Assembly (NCBI GenBank): GCA_903897565.1
Contig: CAIUCF010000822.1
Location: 1 to 7,317, forward strand
Direction: 5' to 3'
Length of the DNA: 7,317 bases
Source of the DNA: an uncultured Rhodospirillales bacterium
GTDB lineage: Bacteria > Pseudomonadota > Alphaproteobacteria > ATCC43930 > CGMCC-115725
Position 1 is the stretch's first letter. Every line of letters begins with the position of its first letter. Under the pieces are notes generated by a model, which was given only the letters and a program-made list of their open reading frames with translations, had not been told where the DNA came from and ran no database searches. Position numbers and translations under genes: made by a program. Below are positions 1-6,803 of the stretch, piece after piece.

Positions 1-410
1 ATCTCATCCACCGACAGGGCTTTGAGACCGGGGAGTAGGGGCAGGAGCAGCTTCTGCTTGATGTCGGCTTCGTCCCAGGCTGGGAATTTCCCTTCGGTTT
101 CCGTGACGAGGCGGCCGCCATCGGGAAAATCGCCGACGATGACCCAGCTGCGCCGCCCCATGGGCGGGCAATCGACGACGCCCCACTCCGTCGGCGTCCA
201 CAGCGCCGGCTGACGCATCGTCCGGATCGCGGTTGCCGGGGCGACGCGAGGCGGAAACTGCAGATTCGGGACGATCGCAACCAGCGGCGGACCGGGAGAT
301 CGGGTGTCGTGGGCGGCGTAGGCGGTCGTGCCCGCCGAGGCCACTGCCGGCAGGGGTTGATCGAACCGGATCTCGTAACGGTCCCGCAGCCGAATGGCTT
401 CTGCAGACAT
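1..410 (-). CDS. N-terminal part of an unidentified protein with a degenerate kinase-like N-lobe (runs off the left edge)
   Basis: An open minus-strand frame runs from an ATG at 408-410 through 136 codons to the window edge without a stop. Coding is supported by a coherent, non-repetitive translation with WGVVD at residues 75-79 and GDFPDGGRLV at 92-101. The start RLRDRYEI (residues 7-14) followed by AYAAHDTR (30-37) and VAIV (44-47) mirrors the beginning of a bacterial Ser/Thr kinase domain (RYEI, glycine loop, vYxAxDtr, VAlK). The glycine-rich loop is missing and the VAIK lysine is V47, so if it belongs to this fold it would be a pseudokinase. I faintly recall large alphaproteobacterial proteins with similar starts but cannot name a family. 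The ATG is preceded by AGTAGGG, a modest and rather close ribosome binding site. The frame stays open for some way upstream, so an earlier non-ATG start is possible. The gene is co-directional with purA, 184 nt downstream of it. The function is unknown. Confidence 0.8.
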   Translation of the reverse strand, partial: MSAEAIRLRDRYEIRFDQPLPAVASAGTTAYAAHDTRSPGPPLVAIVPNLQFPPRVAPATAIRTMRQPALWTPTEWGVVDCPPMGRRSWVIVGDFPDGGRLVTETEGKFPAWDEADIKQKLLLPLLPGLKALSVDE

Positions 411-594
411 CGTCCCTACTATTGCCCTGGGGTGCTCTGGAAAACCTGACGCGGTGCGCCCGCTGATTCGAGGCCTCGCGCTGCAGTCGCGCGCGCGGTC
501 CGGCGCGGCGTCAGCTCCCCATTTCTACGGCAAATTCTCCCGCCACGGTATTAAAACTGCCCGTGGTTGCTGGAGTCTTACGGAGTAGGGAGGC
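411..594. other. Intergenic region between purA and the left-edge gene
   Basis: No gene was recognised here. The stretch holds a GC-alternating patch around 485-512 and one perfect 6-bp inverted repeat, listed separately. No convincing -35/-10 pair was found on the minus strand for the left-edge gene, so it could be transcribed from purA or from a promoter I cannot recognise. Confidence 0.5.
543..566 (-). terminator. Possible weak hairpin downstream of purA
   Basis: CCACGG at 543-548 and CCGTGG at 561-566 are perfect inverted arms around a 12-nt AT-rich loop, starting about 28 nt past the purA stop. The stem is short and no T-tract follows on the minus strand, so it is not a canonical intrinsic terminator. 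An operator or chance is equally possible. Confidence 0.25.
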
Positions 595-1887
595 TTAGTC
601 GGCGAAGGGGTCGCGCACGAGGATCGTGTCCTCGCGCTCCGGGCTCGTCGAGAGCAGAGACACCGGCGCTTCGATCAGTTCCTCGACGCGGCGAATATAC
701 TTGATCGCCGTCGCCGGAAGCTGCGCCCAGGAACGCGCGCCCTGCGTGCTCTCGCTCCAGCCCTCGAAGGTCTCGTAGACCGGCTCGATGGCTGCATCCG
801 CCGGCAGTCCCGGCGGCAGGTGATCGAAAATCTTGCCCTTGTACTGATAGCCGGTCGCGACCTTGAGTTCTTTGAAGCCGTCGAGGACGTCGAGCTTGGT
901 GAAGGCGATGCCGGTAATGCCGCCGACTTTGACCGATTGCCGCACCAATACCGCGTCGAACCAGCCGCAACGCCGCTTGCGGCCGGTCACGGTTCCGAAT
1001 TCATGACCGCGCTCGCCGAGCCGTTGGCCGATCTCGCAGGTCAGTTCGGTCGGGAAGGGGCCGCTGCCGACGCGTGTCGTGTAGGCCTTGGTGATGCCGA
1101 GTACGTAGCCGACGGTCCCGGGTCCCGTGCCGGAGCCCGCCGCGGCCTGGCCGGCTACGGTATTGGACGAAGTGACATAGGGATAGGTGCCGTGATCGAC
1201 GTCGAGCATGATGCCCTGGGCGCCTTCGAACAGAATCCGTTTCCCGGCGCGCTTGGCCTCGTCGAGGATCTGCCAGACGGAGGCGGCATAGGGCAGAATC
1301 TTCGGTGCGAGGCTGAGCAATTCCTCCAGCATCGGCCCGGGAGCGACCTCAGGCAGACCGAGGCCGCGCAGCAAGGCGTTGTGATGCACAAGCAGGGTGT
1401 CGATCTTCGTCGGCAGGCTGCCGGGGTCGGCGAGATCGCAGACCCGGATCGCACGGCGGCCGACCTTGTCCTCGTAGGCAGGGCCGATGCCGCGCCCCGT
1501 AGTGCCGATCTTGGCGGCGCCGCTGGCGGCGGATTCCCGCGCACGGTCGAGCGCCCCATGCAGGGGAAGAATCAGCGCCGCATTCTCGGCGAGTTTCAGC
1601 GTCTCGGGCGAGATCGCGACGCCCTTGGCCGCGATGCCGTCGATTTCGGCCAGCAGCGCCCAGGGATCGACCACCACGCCATTGCCGATCAGCGAGAGCT
1701 TGCCGCGCACCACCCCGGAGGGCAGCAGGCTCAGCTTGTACTGGACGCCATTGATGACGAGGGTATGGCCGGCGTTGTGACCGCCCTGGAAGCGGACCAC
1801 CAACTCGGCCCGGTTCGAGAGCCAGTCGACGATCTTGCCTTTGCCTTCATCGCCCCATTGGGCGCCGATCACGGCAACGTTGGCCAT
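595..1887 (-). CDS. purA: Adenylosuccinate synthetase
   Basis: This cytoplasmic enzyme joins IMP and aspartate, using GTP, to form adenylosuccinate, the first committed step from IMP to AMP. The 430-residue length is normal for bacterial PurA. The family signatures are all present: QWGDEGKGK at residues 10-18 with catalytic D13, QGGHNAGHT with catalytic H41, GTTGRGIGPAYEDK from 128 (IMP binding), FEGAQGIMLDVDHGTYPYVTSSN around 220-242, RVGSGPFPTE at 272-281, TGRKRRCGWFD at 301-311 and the guanine-binding TKLDVLDG at 330-337. The ATG start is supported by GGAG five nucleotides upstream (1893-1896) and by matching the family N-terminus. It lies 61 nt downstream of hisZ on the same strand, an arrangement seen in several alphaproteobacteria, and is probably co-transcribed with it at least in part. 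Nothing suggests damage; the enzyme should be active. Confidence 0.98.
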   Translation of the reverse strand: MANVAVIGAQWGDEGKGKIVDWLSNRAELVVRFQGGHNAGHTLVINGVQYKLSLLPSGVVRGKLSLIGNGVVVDPWALLAEIDGIAAKGVAISPETLKLAENAALILPLHGALDRARESAASGAAKIGTTGRGIGPAYEDKVGRRAIRVCDLADPGSLPTKIDTLLVHHNALLRGLGLPEVAPGPMLEELLSLAPKILPYAASVWQILDEAKRAGKRILFEGAQGIMLDVDHGTYPYVTSSNTVAGQAAAGSGTGPGTVGYVLGITKAYTTRVGSGPFPTELTCEIGQRLGERGHEFGTVTGRKRRCGWFDAVLVRQSVKVGGITGIAFTKLDVLDGFKELKVATGYQYKGKIFDHLPPGLPADAAIEPVYETFEGWSESTQGARSWAQLPATAIKYIRRVEELIEAPVSLLSTSPEREDTILVRDPFAD

Positions 1888-1924
1888 GTGTGCTCCGTGG
1901 TTTCTGGATAAATATTCCGCAAAC

Positions 1925-1947
1925 GCCGCCGCAAGCGCAGCGGCGGC
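1925..1947 (-). terminator. GC-rich hairpin between hisZ and purA (attenuator, mRNA stabiliser or partial terminator)
   Basis: GCCGCCGC at 1925-1932 and GCGGCGGC at 1940-1947 form a perfect 8-bp stem with a 7-nt loop. The stem starts one base after the hisZ stop codon. On the minus strand it is followed by GTTTGCGGAATATTTATCC, AT-rich but without a proper T-tract. It may lower read-through into purA or protect the 3' end of hisZ mRNA; strong termination is unlikely. Confidence 0.4.
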
Positions 1948-1948
1948 A

Positions 1949-3097
1949 CTATGTCAGATCGATGACGGTGCCGTCGAGAAGGACATGCCTGCAGCCCAAG
2001 CGGATCGCCTCAGCGCGAACGTCGACGATCGGCTCCAGGCCGAACACCGTCGCGAAGCCCTGCGCCTGAAAATCCGACGCCGTCTGCCGAGGCGTACCGA
2101 GCGGCAGGAACAGTCGCGGCTTCGCGGCCGGCGCCGGGATCGCATGGATCACGGTGTCCATATACAGGGTAAATCCGGTCGCCGGCTCGGGCTGCTCGCC
2201 GGCCTGGGCGAGATAGCGGCCGCCGCGTCCGAGTTCACCGCGGATGCCGCGGGCGAACAGGCTGAAGCTGACGCCGGTGTGGTATTCGAAGCCGCGGTTT
2301 TCGACGGGATCGATGGTGATGCTGAGATCGGGGAGCGCGGCCTGGACCAGCGCGACCACCGTTCGCAACCGCCCCAGCTCCGCCGCCGCGTCATCGGGCA
2401 GCGCCAGGTTCGCAAGCTGCGCCATGCAGGCATCGGCGGGTCCCGCGGAATGCATCAGCCGCCCGAGGATTTTGGCGGTATCGCCGCCGAGCGCTGCGAT
2501 GGAAGCGGCATCCTTGTGGTCGAGCGCCTCGCGCGCCGTCGCGGCCGTCGCTTCGTCGACGCCCAGCTGGCGCAGGATGACGGGCACCAGCACCGGCATG
2601 GTGAGGTCGACCGAAAGCCCGCTCGCGCCAAGCTGCAGCAAGGCATCGGCAGCCAGGATGACCACCTCGGCGTCGGCCGTGGGCGCCGACGCGCCGATCA
2701 GCTCGGCGCCGACCTGGGAGAACTGGCGCTGTTGCCGCAGCTGGCTGCCGCTGACGCGGAGCACGTCGCCCGAGTAGCTGAGCCGCAACGGCCGGGCGGA
2801 TTTGGTTAGACGGGTCGTAGCGATACGCGCGATCTGCAACGTCATGTCGGCGCGGACGCCGATCATCCGCTGCGAAATCGGGTCCATCAGCCGGAAGGTA
2901 TCCGAGCCCATCGCCGCGCCGTTGCCGCCGAGAAGGCTGGTCTCGAATTCCAGCAGCGGCGGCACGACCCGCTCATAGCCGTGGCTCGCCAGAATGGCGG
3001 TGAGGCGGTGGACGACATCGGCCTCGATCTGGGCATCAGGCGGAAGCACGTCACGCAGGCCGGGCGGCAGCAGGGCCGGGTGCAGGATCTCGATCAT
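1949..3097 (-). CDS. hisZ: ATP phosphoribosyltransferase regulatory subunit
   Basis: HisZ is a histidyl-tRNA synthetase paralogue without aminoacylation activity. It pairs with the short form of HisG to make an active, histidine-inhibited ATP phosphoribosyltransferase, the first step of histidine synthesis. The protein opens with LLPPGLRDVLPPDA (residues 9-22), the usual HisZ start. It carries the class II synthetase-like segments VRADMTLQIARIATTRL (81-97), RQFSQVGAELIG (124-135), and FEYHTGVSFSLFARG with GELGRGGRYL (270-296). From the ATG at 3095-3097 the length is 382 residues, normal for the family. The frame is open back to a TTG at 3179-3181, with another ATG at 3155-3157; these would add up to 28 residues rich in P, G and K with no family resemblance, so the ATG next to the conserved start is preferred. 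No candidate has a good Shine-Dalgarno. Its presence implies a short-form hisG elsewhere in the genome. Confidence 0.95.
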   Translation of the reverse strand: MIEILHPALLPPGLRDVLPPDAQIEADVVHRLTAILASHGYERVVPPLLEFETSLLGGNGAAMGSDTFRLMDPISQRMIGVRADMTLQIARIATTRLTKSARPLRLSYSGDVLRVSGSQLRQQRQFSQVGAELIGASAPTADAEVVILAADALLQLGASGLSVDLTMPVLVPVILRQLGVDEATAATAREALDHKDAASIAALGGDTAKILGRLMHSAGPADACMAQLANLALPDDAAAELGRLRTVVALVQAALPDLSITIDPVENRGFEYHTGVSFSLFARGIRGELGRGGRYLAQAGEQPEPATGFTLYMDTVIHAIPAPAAKPRLFLPLGTPRQTASDFQAQGFATVFGLEPIVDVRAEAIRLGCRHVLLDGTVIDLT

Positions 3098-3331
3098 GAC
3101 GCCCGAAATACCCGGTTTGCCGGGCCGCGGCAATGGGAAGAGCTTGGCGGTCCGCATCCCGGCGCCGGACGATCCAGCCAAGGACTTCGAGATGTGATCC
3201 GCGCCGTTTGGCCATCAACGCCTTGACCGCACTTGCCGATCGGTCCAACCGTATCGAGTAGGTGACGTGATGAAGTCGTCGCCGTCACAATCCCGACTAC
3301 GACCTCAGGAAGTTCCGAGACTGTCTGTCAG
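3098..3331. promoter_or_regulatory. Divergent intergenic region between hisZ and the cupredoxin gene
   Basis: These 234 nt must hold the start signals of both divergent units. I see TTGACC at 3223-3228 and TATCGA at 3252-3257 on the plus strand, but their 23-nt spacing is too long for a sigma-70 promoter. A perfect 6-bp inverted repeat, GTGACG at 3262-3267 and CGTCAC at 3283-3288, lies 44 nt before the cupredoxin start and could be an operator. AGGAAG at 3309-3314 is too far from the ATG to be a normal ribosome binding site. No confident promoter call is possible. Confidence 0.35.
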
Positions 3332-4054
3332 ATGAAATATCGTCACCGCACCCGTCGGCGTCCGGCGCAAGGGGCAACCTTCGGCGGACGGGTCGCGTTC
3401 GCCGTACGGTTCCTGGCAGCGCTCTTTGCGTTGGCCGGCCTCGATGCGGTCGCGCCGGCCCCGGCAGGGGCGGCCAGTCTCACAGTGCAGATCAACGACG
3501 ATACCGGGCATCCGCTGCCCTTCGCGGTCGTCGGGCTGATGGCTGCCGATGGCAGCGTGCCTCGGGTGAGGCCGCCGGCCGGCCTTACCGCGACGATCAT
3601 CGATCAGCGCGACGAGACATTCGTGCCCTATGTCGTCGCGATCACCAAGGGTGGCTCCGTGACCTTCCGCAACAGTGATACCACGAGACATCACGTCTAT
3701 ACCTTTGCCCCGATTCATCCGTTCGAGTTCATCTTGAAGCCTGGCGACGTCTCGCCGCCGCAAGTCTTCGATAAGCCCGGGATCGCGGCGATCGGCTGCA
3801 ACATCCATGATCATATGATCGCCTATGTCTATGTCAGCGATACGCCGCTCGTGGCGGTCAGCGGTCATGACGGCAAGGCTGTGATCGCTGACGTGCCGCC
3901 GGGACGCTATGCGGTCCAGGTCTGGTATCCGCAATTGAAACCGGGAATCACCGTGGCCCCGGTGACCGCGGTCATCGCCGCCATTCCTGTCGATCTGACC
4001 GTCCCTGTCCCGGCGATCCCGTTCGTCGACGACATGATGGACGGGATGAACTGA
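3332..4054 (+). CDS. Exported cupredoxin-like protein ('methylamine utilization protein' type)
   Basis: This 240-residue protein is predicted to be exported. It has a very basic n-region (residues 2-20), a hydrophobic core (about 21-38) and a likely signal peptidase site after APAGA near residue 47. Next come a beta-rich region like carboxypeptidase-regulatory/transthyretin folds (about 49-75), then a cupredoxin region (about 95-170), then a segment typical of such small beta-sandwich repeats (GKAVIADVPPGRYAVQVWYP, 181-200). Candidate type I copper ligands are H120 or H121 in TTRHHVYTF, plus C156, H159 and M162 in GCNIHDHM, the C-x2-H-x2-M arrangement of blue copper proteins. The C-terminus DDMMDGMN is Met-rich. 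Relatives are often named 'methylamine utilization protein', but no mau genes are nearby, so that name should not be taken as function. The ATG is the only credible start, although its ribosome binding site is poor. The sensor/EAL gene follows 16 nt downstream, implying a shared transcript and a linked role. Copper binding is inferred, not shown. Confidence 0.88.
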   Translation: MKYRHRTRRRPAQGATFGGRVAFAVRFLAALFALAGLDAVAPAPAGAASLTVQINDDTGHPLPFAVVGLMAADGSVPRVRPPAGLTATIIDQRDETFVPYVVAITKGGSVTFRNSDTTRHHVYTFAPIHPFEFILKPGDVSPPQVFDKPGIAAIGCNIHDHMIAYVYVSDTPLVAVSGHDGKAVIADVPPGRYAVQVWYPQLKPGITVAPVTAVIAAIPVDLTVPVPAIPFVDDMMDGMN

Positions 4055-4057
4055 AGC

Positions 4058-4064
4058 AGAGAGA
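4058..4064 (+). promoter_or_regulatory. Ribosome binding site supporting a TTG start
   Basis: AGAGAGA lies 6 nt before the TTG at 4071-4073. An in-frame TGA at 4047-4049 rules out an upstream start, and no ATG occurs until codon 101, well past the first membrane helix. TTG is therefore the best start for the sensor/EAL protein. Confidence 0.55.
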
Positions 4065-4070
4065 CGCAGG

Positions 4071-6437
4071 TTGAATTTCGGACGCCGCCTTGCCCTGTTC
4101 CTGGTTGTGGCCCTGATCCTGATCCAGGGTCTGACCGCGGCGTCGGTATACCAGTTGCTTCATGCCTCCCTGGTGGCAGCGGGCAAAAAGCAGTTGAAGG
4201 GCTCCGAAGCGCTGCTGCTGCGGCAGTTGAGCGAGGTCGAGCGCCAGATCTCGGCGAGCGTGAAGGTCCTGACCCTCGACTTCGCGCTGCGCCAGTCGAT
4301 CGCCGAGCACGACCACGACACCGTGATCTCGGCGTTGCGCAACGATGGCCGGCGCGTGGGCGCGACCCGGATGTTCCTGATCGATCTCGACGGCCGGATC
4401 AGCGAGGACACTGCCAGGCTCGCAAACCCGGGCGCCGCGTTCGACTATCCCGAGTTGCTCAAACGGGCGATCGAGCGGGGCCGGGCCGGTTCGGTCGTCA
4501 CCATCGGCAATCAGGTCAACTGGATCATCCTGGTTCCCATCCTTGCGCCGACCCCGATCGCGTTCGTCGCCGCCGTGATCCCGCTCGACGATCACGTCTT
4601 GCGCCGCATGGAGGAACTCGGCGCCCTGCCGCGCACCATCGGCCTGTTCATCGCGACGCCGACGCAATGGCTGCCGGTCGCCGGCACGGACGCCGCCGCG
4701 ATGGTCGCGCTCCTGCCGCCGCCGGGGTCGATGCTCGATCCGGAGCCGACGATCGTGTCGTTTCAAGGCGAGGAAGACCTGTTCCTAGCGACGCAATTGG
4801 TCACGCCGACCGTCGACCGCCGGGTCGTTGCCGTGCTCTCCTATCCGGTAACGGAGGCGCTGCGCCAGTTTCAGGGCATCACGCTGTCGTTGTTCGGCCT
4901 CCTCCTCGCCGGGCTCATACTCGCCTTGGGCGGCGCCTGGATGATTGCGCGCGGCGTTTCACGACCGATCGAGCAGCTCGCGGCGCAGACTCGGCGCATT
5001 GAGGCCGGCGATTACACGCCGCCCGAGCCGGTCATCGCCCGGGATGAGATCGGTCAGCTCAGTACGGCCTTGCGTAGCATGACCCTGGCGATCCGCGAGC
5101 GCGAGGAACACATCCGCCATCAGGCCAGCCACGATGTCACGACTGGCCTGCCTAATCGGCTCGCACTTGCTGAAACCATGGCTCAGCTGATCGGCGAAGG
5201 CGGCGGGGCGGTGATCGCGATCGGGCTGGTGCGCTTGCAGGAGGTCGCCAATACCGTCGGTAGGGAGATCGCCGATCACCTGATGCGTGATGCCGGGGCT
5301 CGGCTCGGCGGCGTCGCCGGCATTTCCGAACTCGGCTGCATCGGCGAGCGCACCTTCGCCGGCTTCGCGTGGGGGTTGGATCAGGTGCAGGCGATGCAGC
5401 TGGGGCAACAGATCATCGAAGGCTTCGATCTGCCGTATCGCGAAGGTGACCTGACGATCGACGCCGCCGCCGCGGTCGGCATCGCGCTCGTGCCCGCGCA
5501 CGGCACGGAGCCGCTCAGGCTGCTGCGTCATGCCGAGGTCGCCTTGCAGTCGGCGCTGGTCGCGGAAAGTCGACTGGTCATCTACGATCCGGCGGCCGAT
5601 CCGCATCGACCCGATCGTCTCTCCCTGATGAGCGAGCTTCGCGACTCGCTCGAACAGGGGCATCTGCAGCTCTACTACCAGCCCAAGCTGGATCTCGAAG
5701 CAGGAGAGGTCGGCGGGGCCGAAGCGTTGGTCCGCTGGATCCATCCGCGGCGCGGTTTCGTGCCGCCCGACCTGTTCATCGGCCTCGCCGAGGAAACCGG
5801 CAATATCCAACGCCTGACCCGTTGGGCGCTGGATTCCGGCATCGCCCAGGCGGCGCGCTGGCACGCGATGGGCTATGCGTTGCGGATTTCGATCAATCTG
5901 TCGGTGCGAGATCTCTCTGACCCGGATTTGCCGAAATATGTCGCCGATCGGCTCGCGACCTATGCGCTGGCGCCGGAATATCTGGTCCTCGAGGTGACGG
6001 AGAGCGCGATCATGGGCGAGCCGGACGCAGCGATCGCGGTGCTCCGCGAACTCGCCAATACCGGTATCGCCCTGTCGATCGATGATTTCGGCGTCGGCCA
6101 ATCGTCGCTGGCCTATCTACGCCGCCTGCCGGTCAAGGAATTGAAGCTCGACAAGACATTCATCCTGAAGCTTGCGGGCAGCCAGGCGGATCGGGCGATC
6201 GTGCGCGCGGTGACGGAACTCGGCCATAATCTGGGGTATAAGGTCACCGCCGAGGGCGTCGAGGACGAGGAAACGCTCTATGCGCTGCGCTATCTCGGCT
6301 GCGATTTCGCCCAGGGATACCACTTGGCCAAGGCATTGCCGGTCCCCCAATTCGAAGTCTTCCTGCGGGAGTCGCGCTGGGGCGCGAAGCGGCTGGATAC
6401 CGGCCCCGCGCTTGCACCAGAAGAGCGGGACGGCTAG
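4071..6437 (+). CDS. Membrane-bound sensor with degenerate GGDEF and intact EAL domain (likely c-di-GMP phosphodiesterase)
   Basis: This 788-residue inner-membrane protein probably degrades the second messenger cyclic di-GMP. In order: TM1 (about 6-28), a periplasmic Cache-like sensor region (about 29-268), TM2 (about 269-293), HAMP (about 292-345), GGDEF-type domain (about 352-505) and EAL domain (about 520-765). The GGDEF domain keeps HDVTTGLPNR (354-363), but the signature is GERTF (425-429), the usual DLD metal site reads VRLQE and no RxxD inhibitory site is visible, so cyclase activity is unlikely. The EAL domain is complete: E551-A-L, N609, E644, D671-D672, K692, E728 and Q748 sit in recognisable EALVRW, NLSV, EVTES, DDFGVGQSSL, LKLDKTF, AEGVED and FAQGY motifs. 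The start is TTG. It lies 16 nt after the cupredoxin gene and is almost certainly co-transcribed with it, suggesting that the periplasmic domain senses that protein, copper or redox state. The target process (biofilm, motility, metabolism) cannot be read from the sequence. Confidence 0.95.
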   Translation: MNFGRRLALFLVVALILIQGLTAASVYQLLHASLVAAGKKQLKGSEALLLRQLSEVERQISASVKVLTLDFALRQSIAEHDHDTVISALRNDGRRVGATRMFLIDLDGRISEDTARLANPGAAFDYPELLKRAIERGRAGSVVTIGNQVNWIILVPILAPTPIAFVAAVIPLDDHVLRRMEELGALPRTIGLFIATPTQWLPVAGTDAAAMVALLPPPGSMLDPEPTIVSFQGEEDLFLATQLVTPTVDRRVVAVLSYPVTEALRQFQGITLSLFGLLLAGLILALGGAWMIARGVSRPIEQLAAQTRRIEAGDYTPPEPVIARDEIGQLSTALRSMTLAIREREEHIRHQASHDVTTGLPNRLALAETMAQLIGEGGGAVIAIGLVRLQEVANTVGREIADHLMRDAGARLGGVAGISELGCIGERTFAGFAWGLDQVQAMQLGQQIIEGFDLPYREGDLTIDAAAAVGIALVPAHGTEPLRLLRHAEVALQSALVAESRLVIYDPAADPHRPDRLSLMSELRDSLEQGHLQLYYQPKLDLEAGEVGGAEALVRWIHPRRGFVPPDLFIGLAEETGNIQRLTRWALDSGIAQAARWHAMGYALRISINLSVRDLSDPDLPKYVADRLATYALAPEYLVLEVTESAIMGEPDAAIAVLRELANTGIALSIDDFGVGQSSLAYLRRLPVKELKLDKTFILKLAGSQADRAIVRAVTELGHNLGYKVTAEGVEDEETLYALRYLGCDFAQGYHLAKALPVPQFEVFLRESRWGAKRLDTGPALAPEERDG

Positions 6438-6467
6438 GGTTCGCAACGACTTTTCGTTCCCTAAGCC
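6432..6467 (+). terminator. Compound hairpin at the end of the sensor/EAL gene
   Basis: GGCTAGGG (6432-6439) pairs with CCCT-A-AGCC (6459-6467) with one bulged A. Inside it AACGA (6445-6449) pairs perfectly with TCGTT (6454-6458) around a 4-nt loop. The stop codon lies within the outer arm. No T-tract follows, so this may be a non-canonical terminator or a structure separating the cupredoxin-EAL unit from the yggT-like gene 18 nt further on. Confidence 0.4.
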
Positions 6468-6485
6468 ATTGGTTGTGCCACCGCT

Positions 6486-6800
6486 ATGTACACGCTCCTC
6501 AGTCTGGTAAATGAAATTATTCATCTCTACATCATCGTTATGATCGCGCAGGTCGTTCTGAGCTGGCTCGTCGTGTTCGGCGTGGTCGACCGCTACAACC
6601 GAATCGTCGTGACGGTCGGCGATACGCTCTTCAAATTGACCGAGCCAGTGCTGGCGCCGACGCGCCGGATGCTCGACCGGATCGGTCTCGGATCTACCGG
6701 TATCGATTTCTCGCCGCTGATCGTGATCCTGCTCCTGTCGTATATTCCGTCGTTTCTGGAGGAGATGCTGCTGCCGGTGGCGGCGCCCTACATCCGCTAA
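6486..6800 (+). CDS. YggT family small membrane protein
   Basis: This 104-residue integral membrane protein has two hydrophobic segments, about residues 8-33 and 74-95. Between them is the family pattern LTEPVLAPTRRMLDRIG (51-67) followed by GIDFSPLIVILLL (72-84), which identifies YggT. The molecular role of the family is poorly defined; members are linked to membrane or division-site organisation and osmotic stress in some bacteria and plastids. The length is normal for a single-repeat member. No Shine-Dalgarno is visible before the ATG; the next in-frame ATG (codon 19) would cut into the first membrane segment, so the first is kept. The gene follows the sensor/EAL gene by 48 nt, with a hairpin in between, and precedes the DUF1244 gene by 18 nt, probably as the first gene of a two-gene operon. 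YggT genes are often beside DUF167 genes; that partner is not here. Confidence 0.93.
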   Translation: MYTLLSLVNEIIHLYIIVMIAQVVLSWLVVFGVVDRYNRIVVTVGDTLFKLTEPVLAPTRRMLDRIGLGSTGIDFSPLIVILLLSYIPSFLEEMLLPVAAPYIR

Positions 6801-6803
6801 GCG

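Noticed and set aside
820..1911. 363-codon plus-strand open frame opposite purA
   Set aside because: It lies antisense to an unmistakable purA, and its translation is compositionally biased and family-less, as expected from GC-rich codon use.
1835..2809. 324-codon plus-strand frame opposite hisZ
   Set aside because: It is antisense to hisZ, rich in R, D, G and Q, with no domain; a shadow frame.
3223..3257. TTGACC and TATCGA as a promoter for the cupredoxin gene
   Set aside because: The 23-nt spacing is incompatible with a normal sigma-70 promoter, and the -10 match is weak.
3305..3934. 209-codon minus-strand frame opposite the cupredoxin gene
   Set aside because: It is antisense to a gene with a signal peptide and copper-site motifs; translation rich in R and D without family features.
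3332..4054. Role in methylamine utilisation
   Set aside because: Only the customary family label suggests it; no mau dehydrogenase or maturation genes are in the window, and the partner is a c-di-GMP protein.
4959..6101. 380-codon minus-strand frame within the sensor/EAL gene
   Set aside because: It is fully antisense to a gene whose GGDEF/EAL motifs are clear; no motifs of its own.
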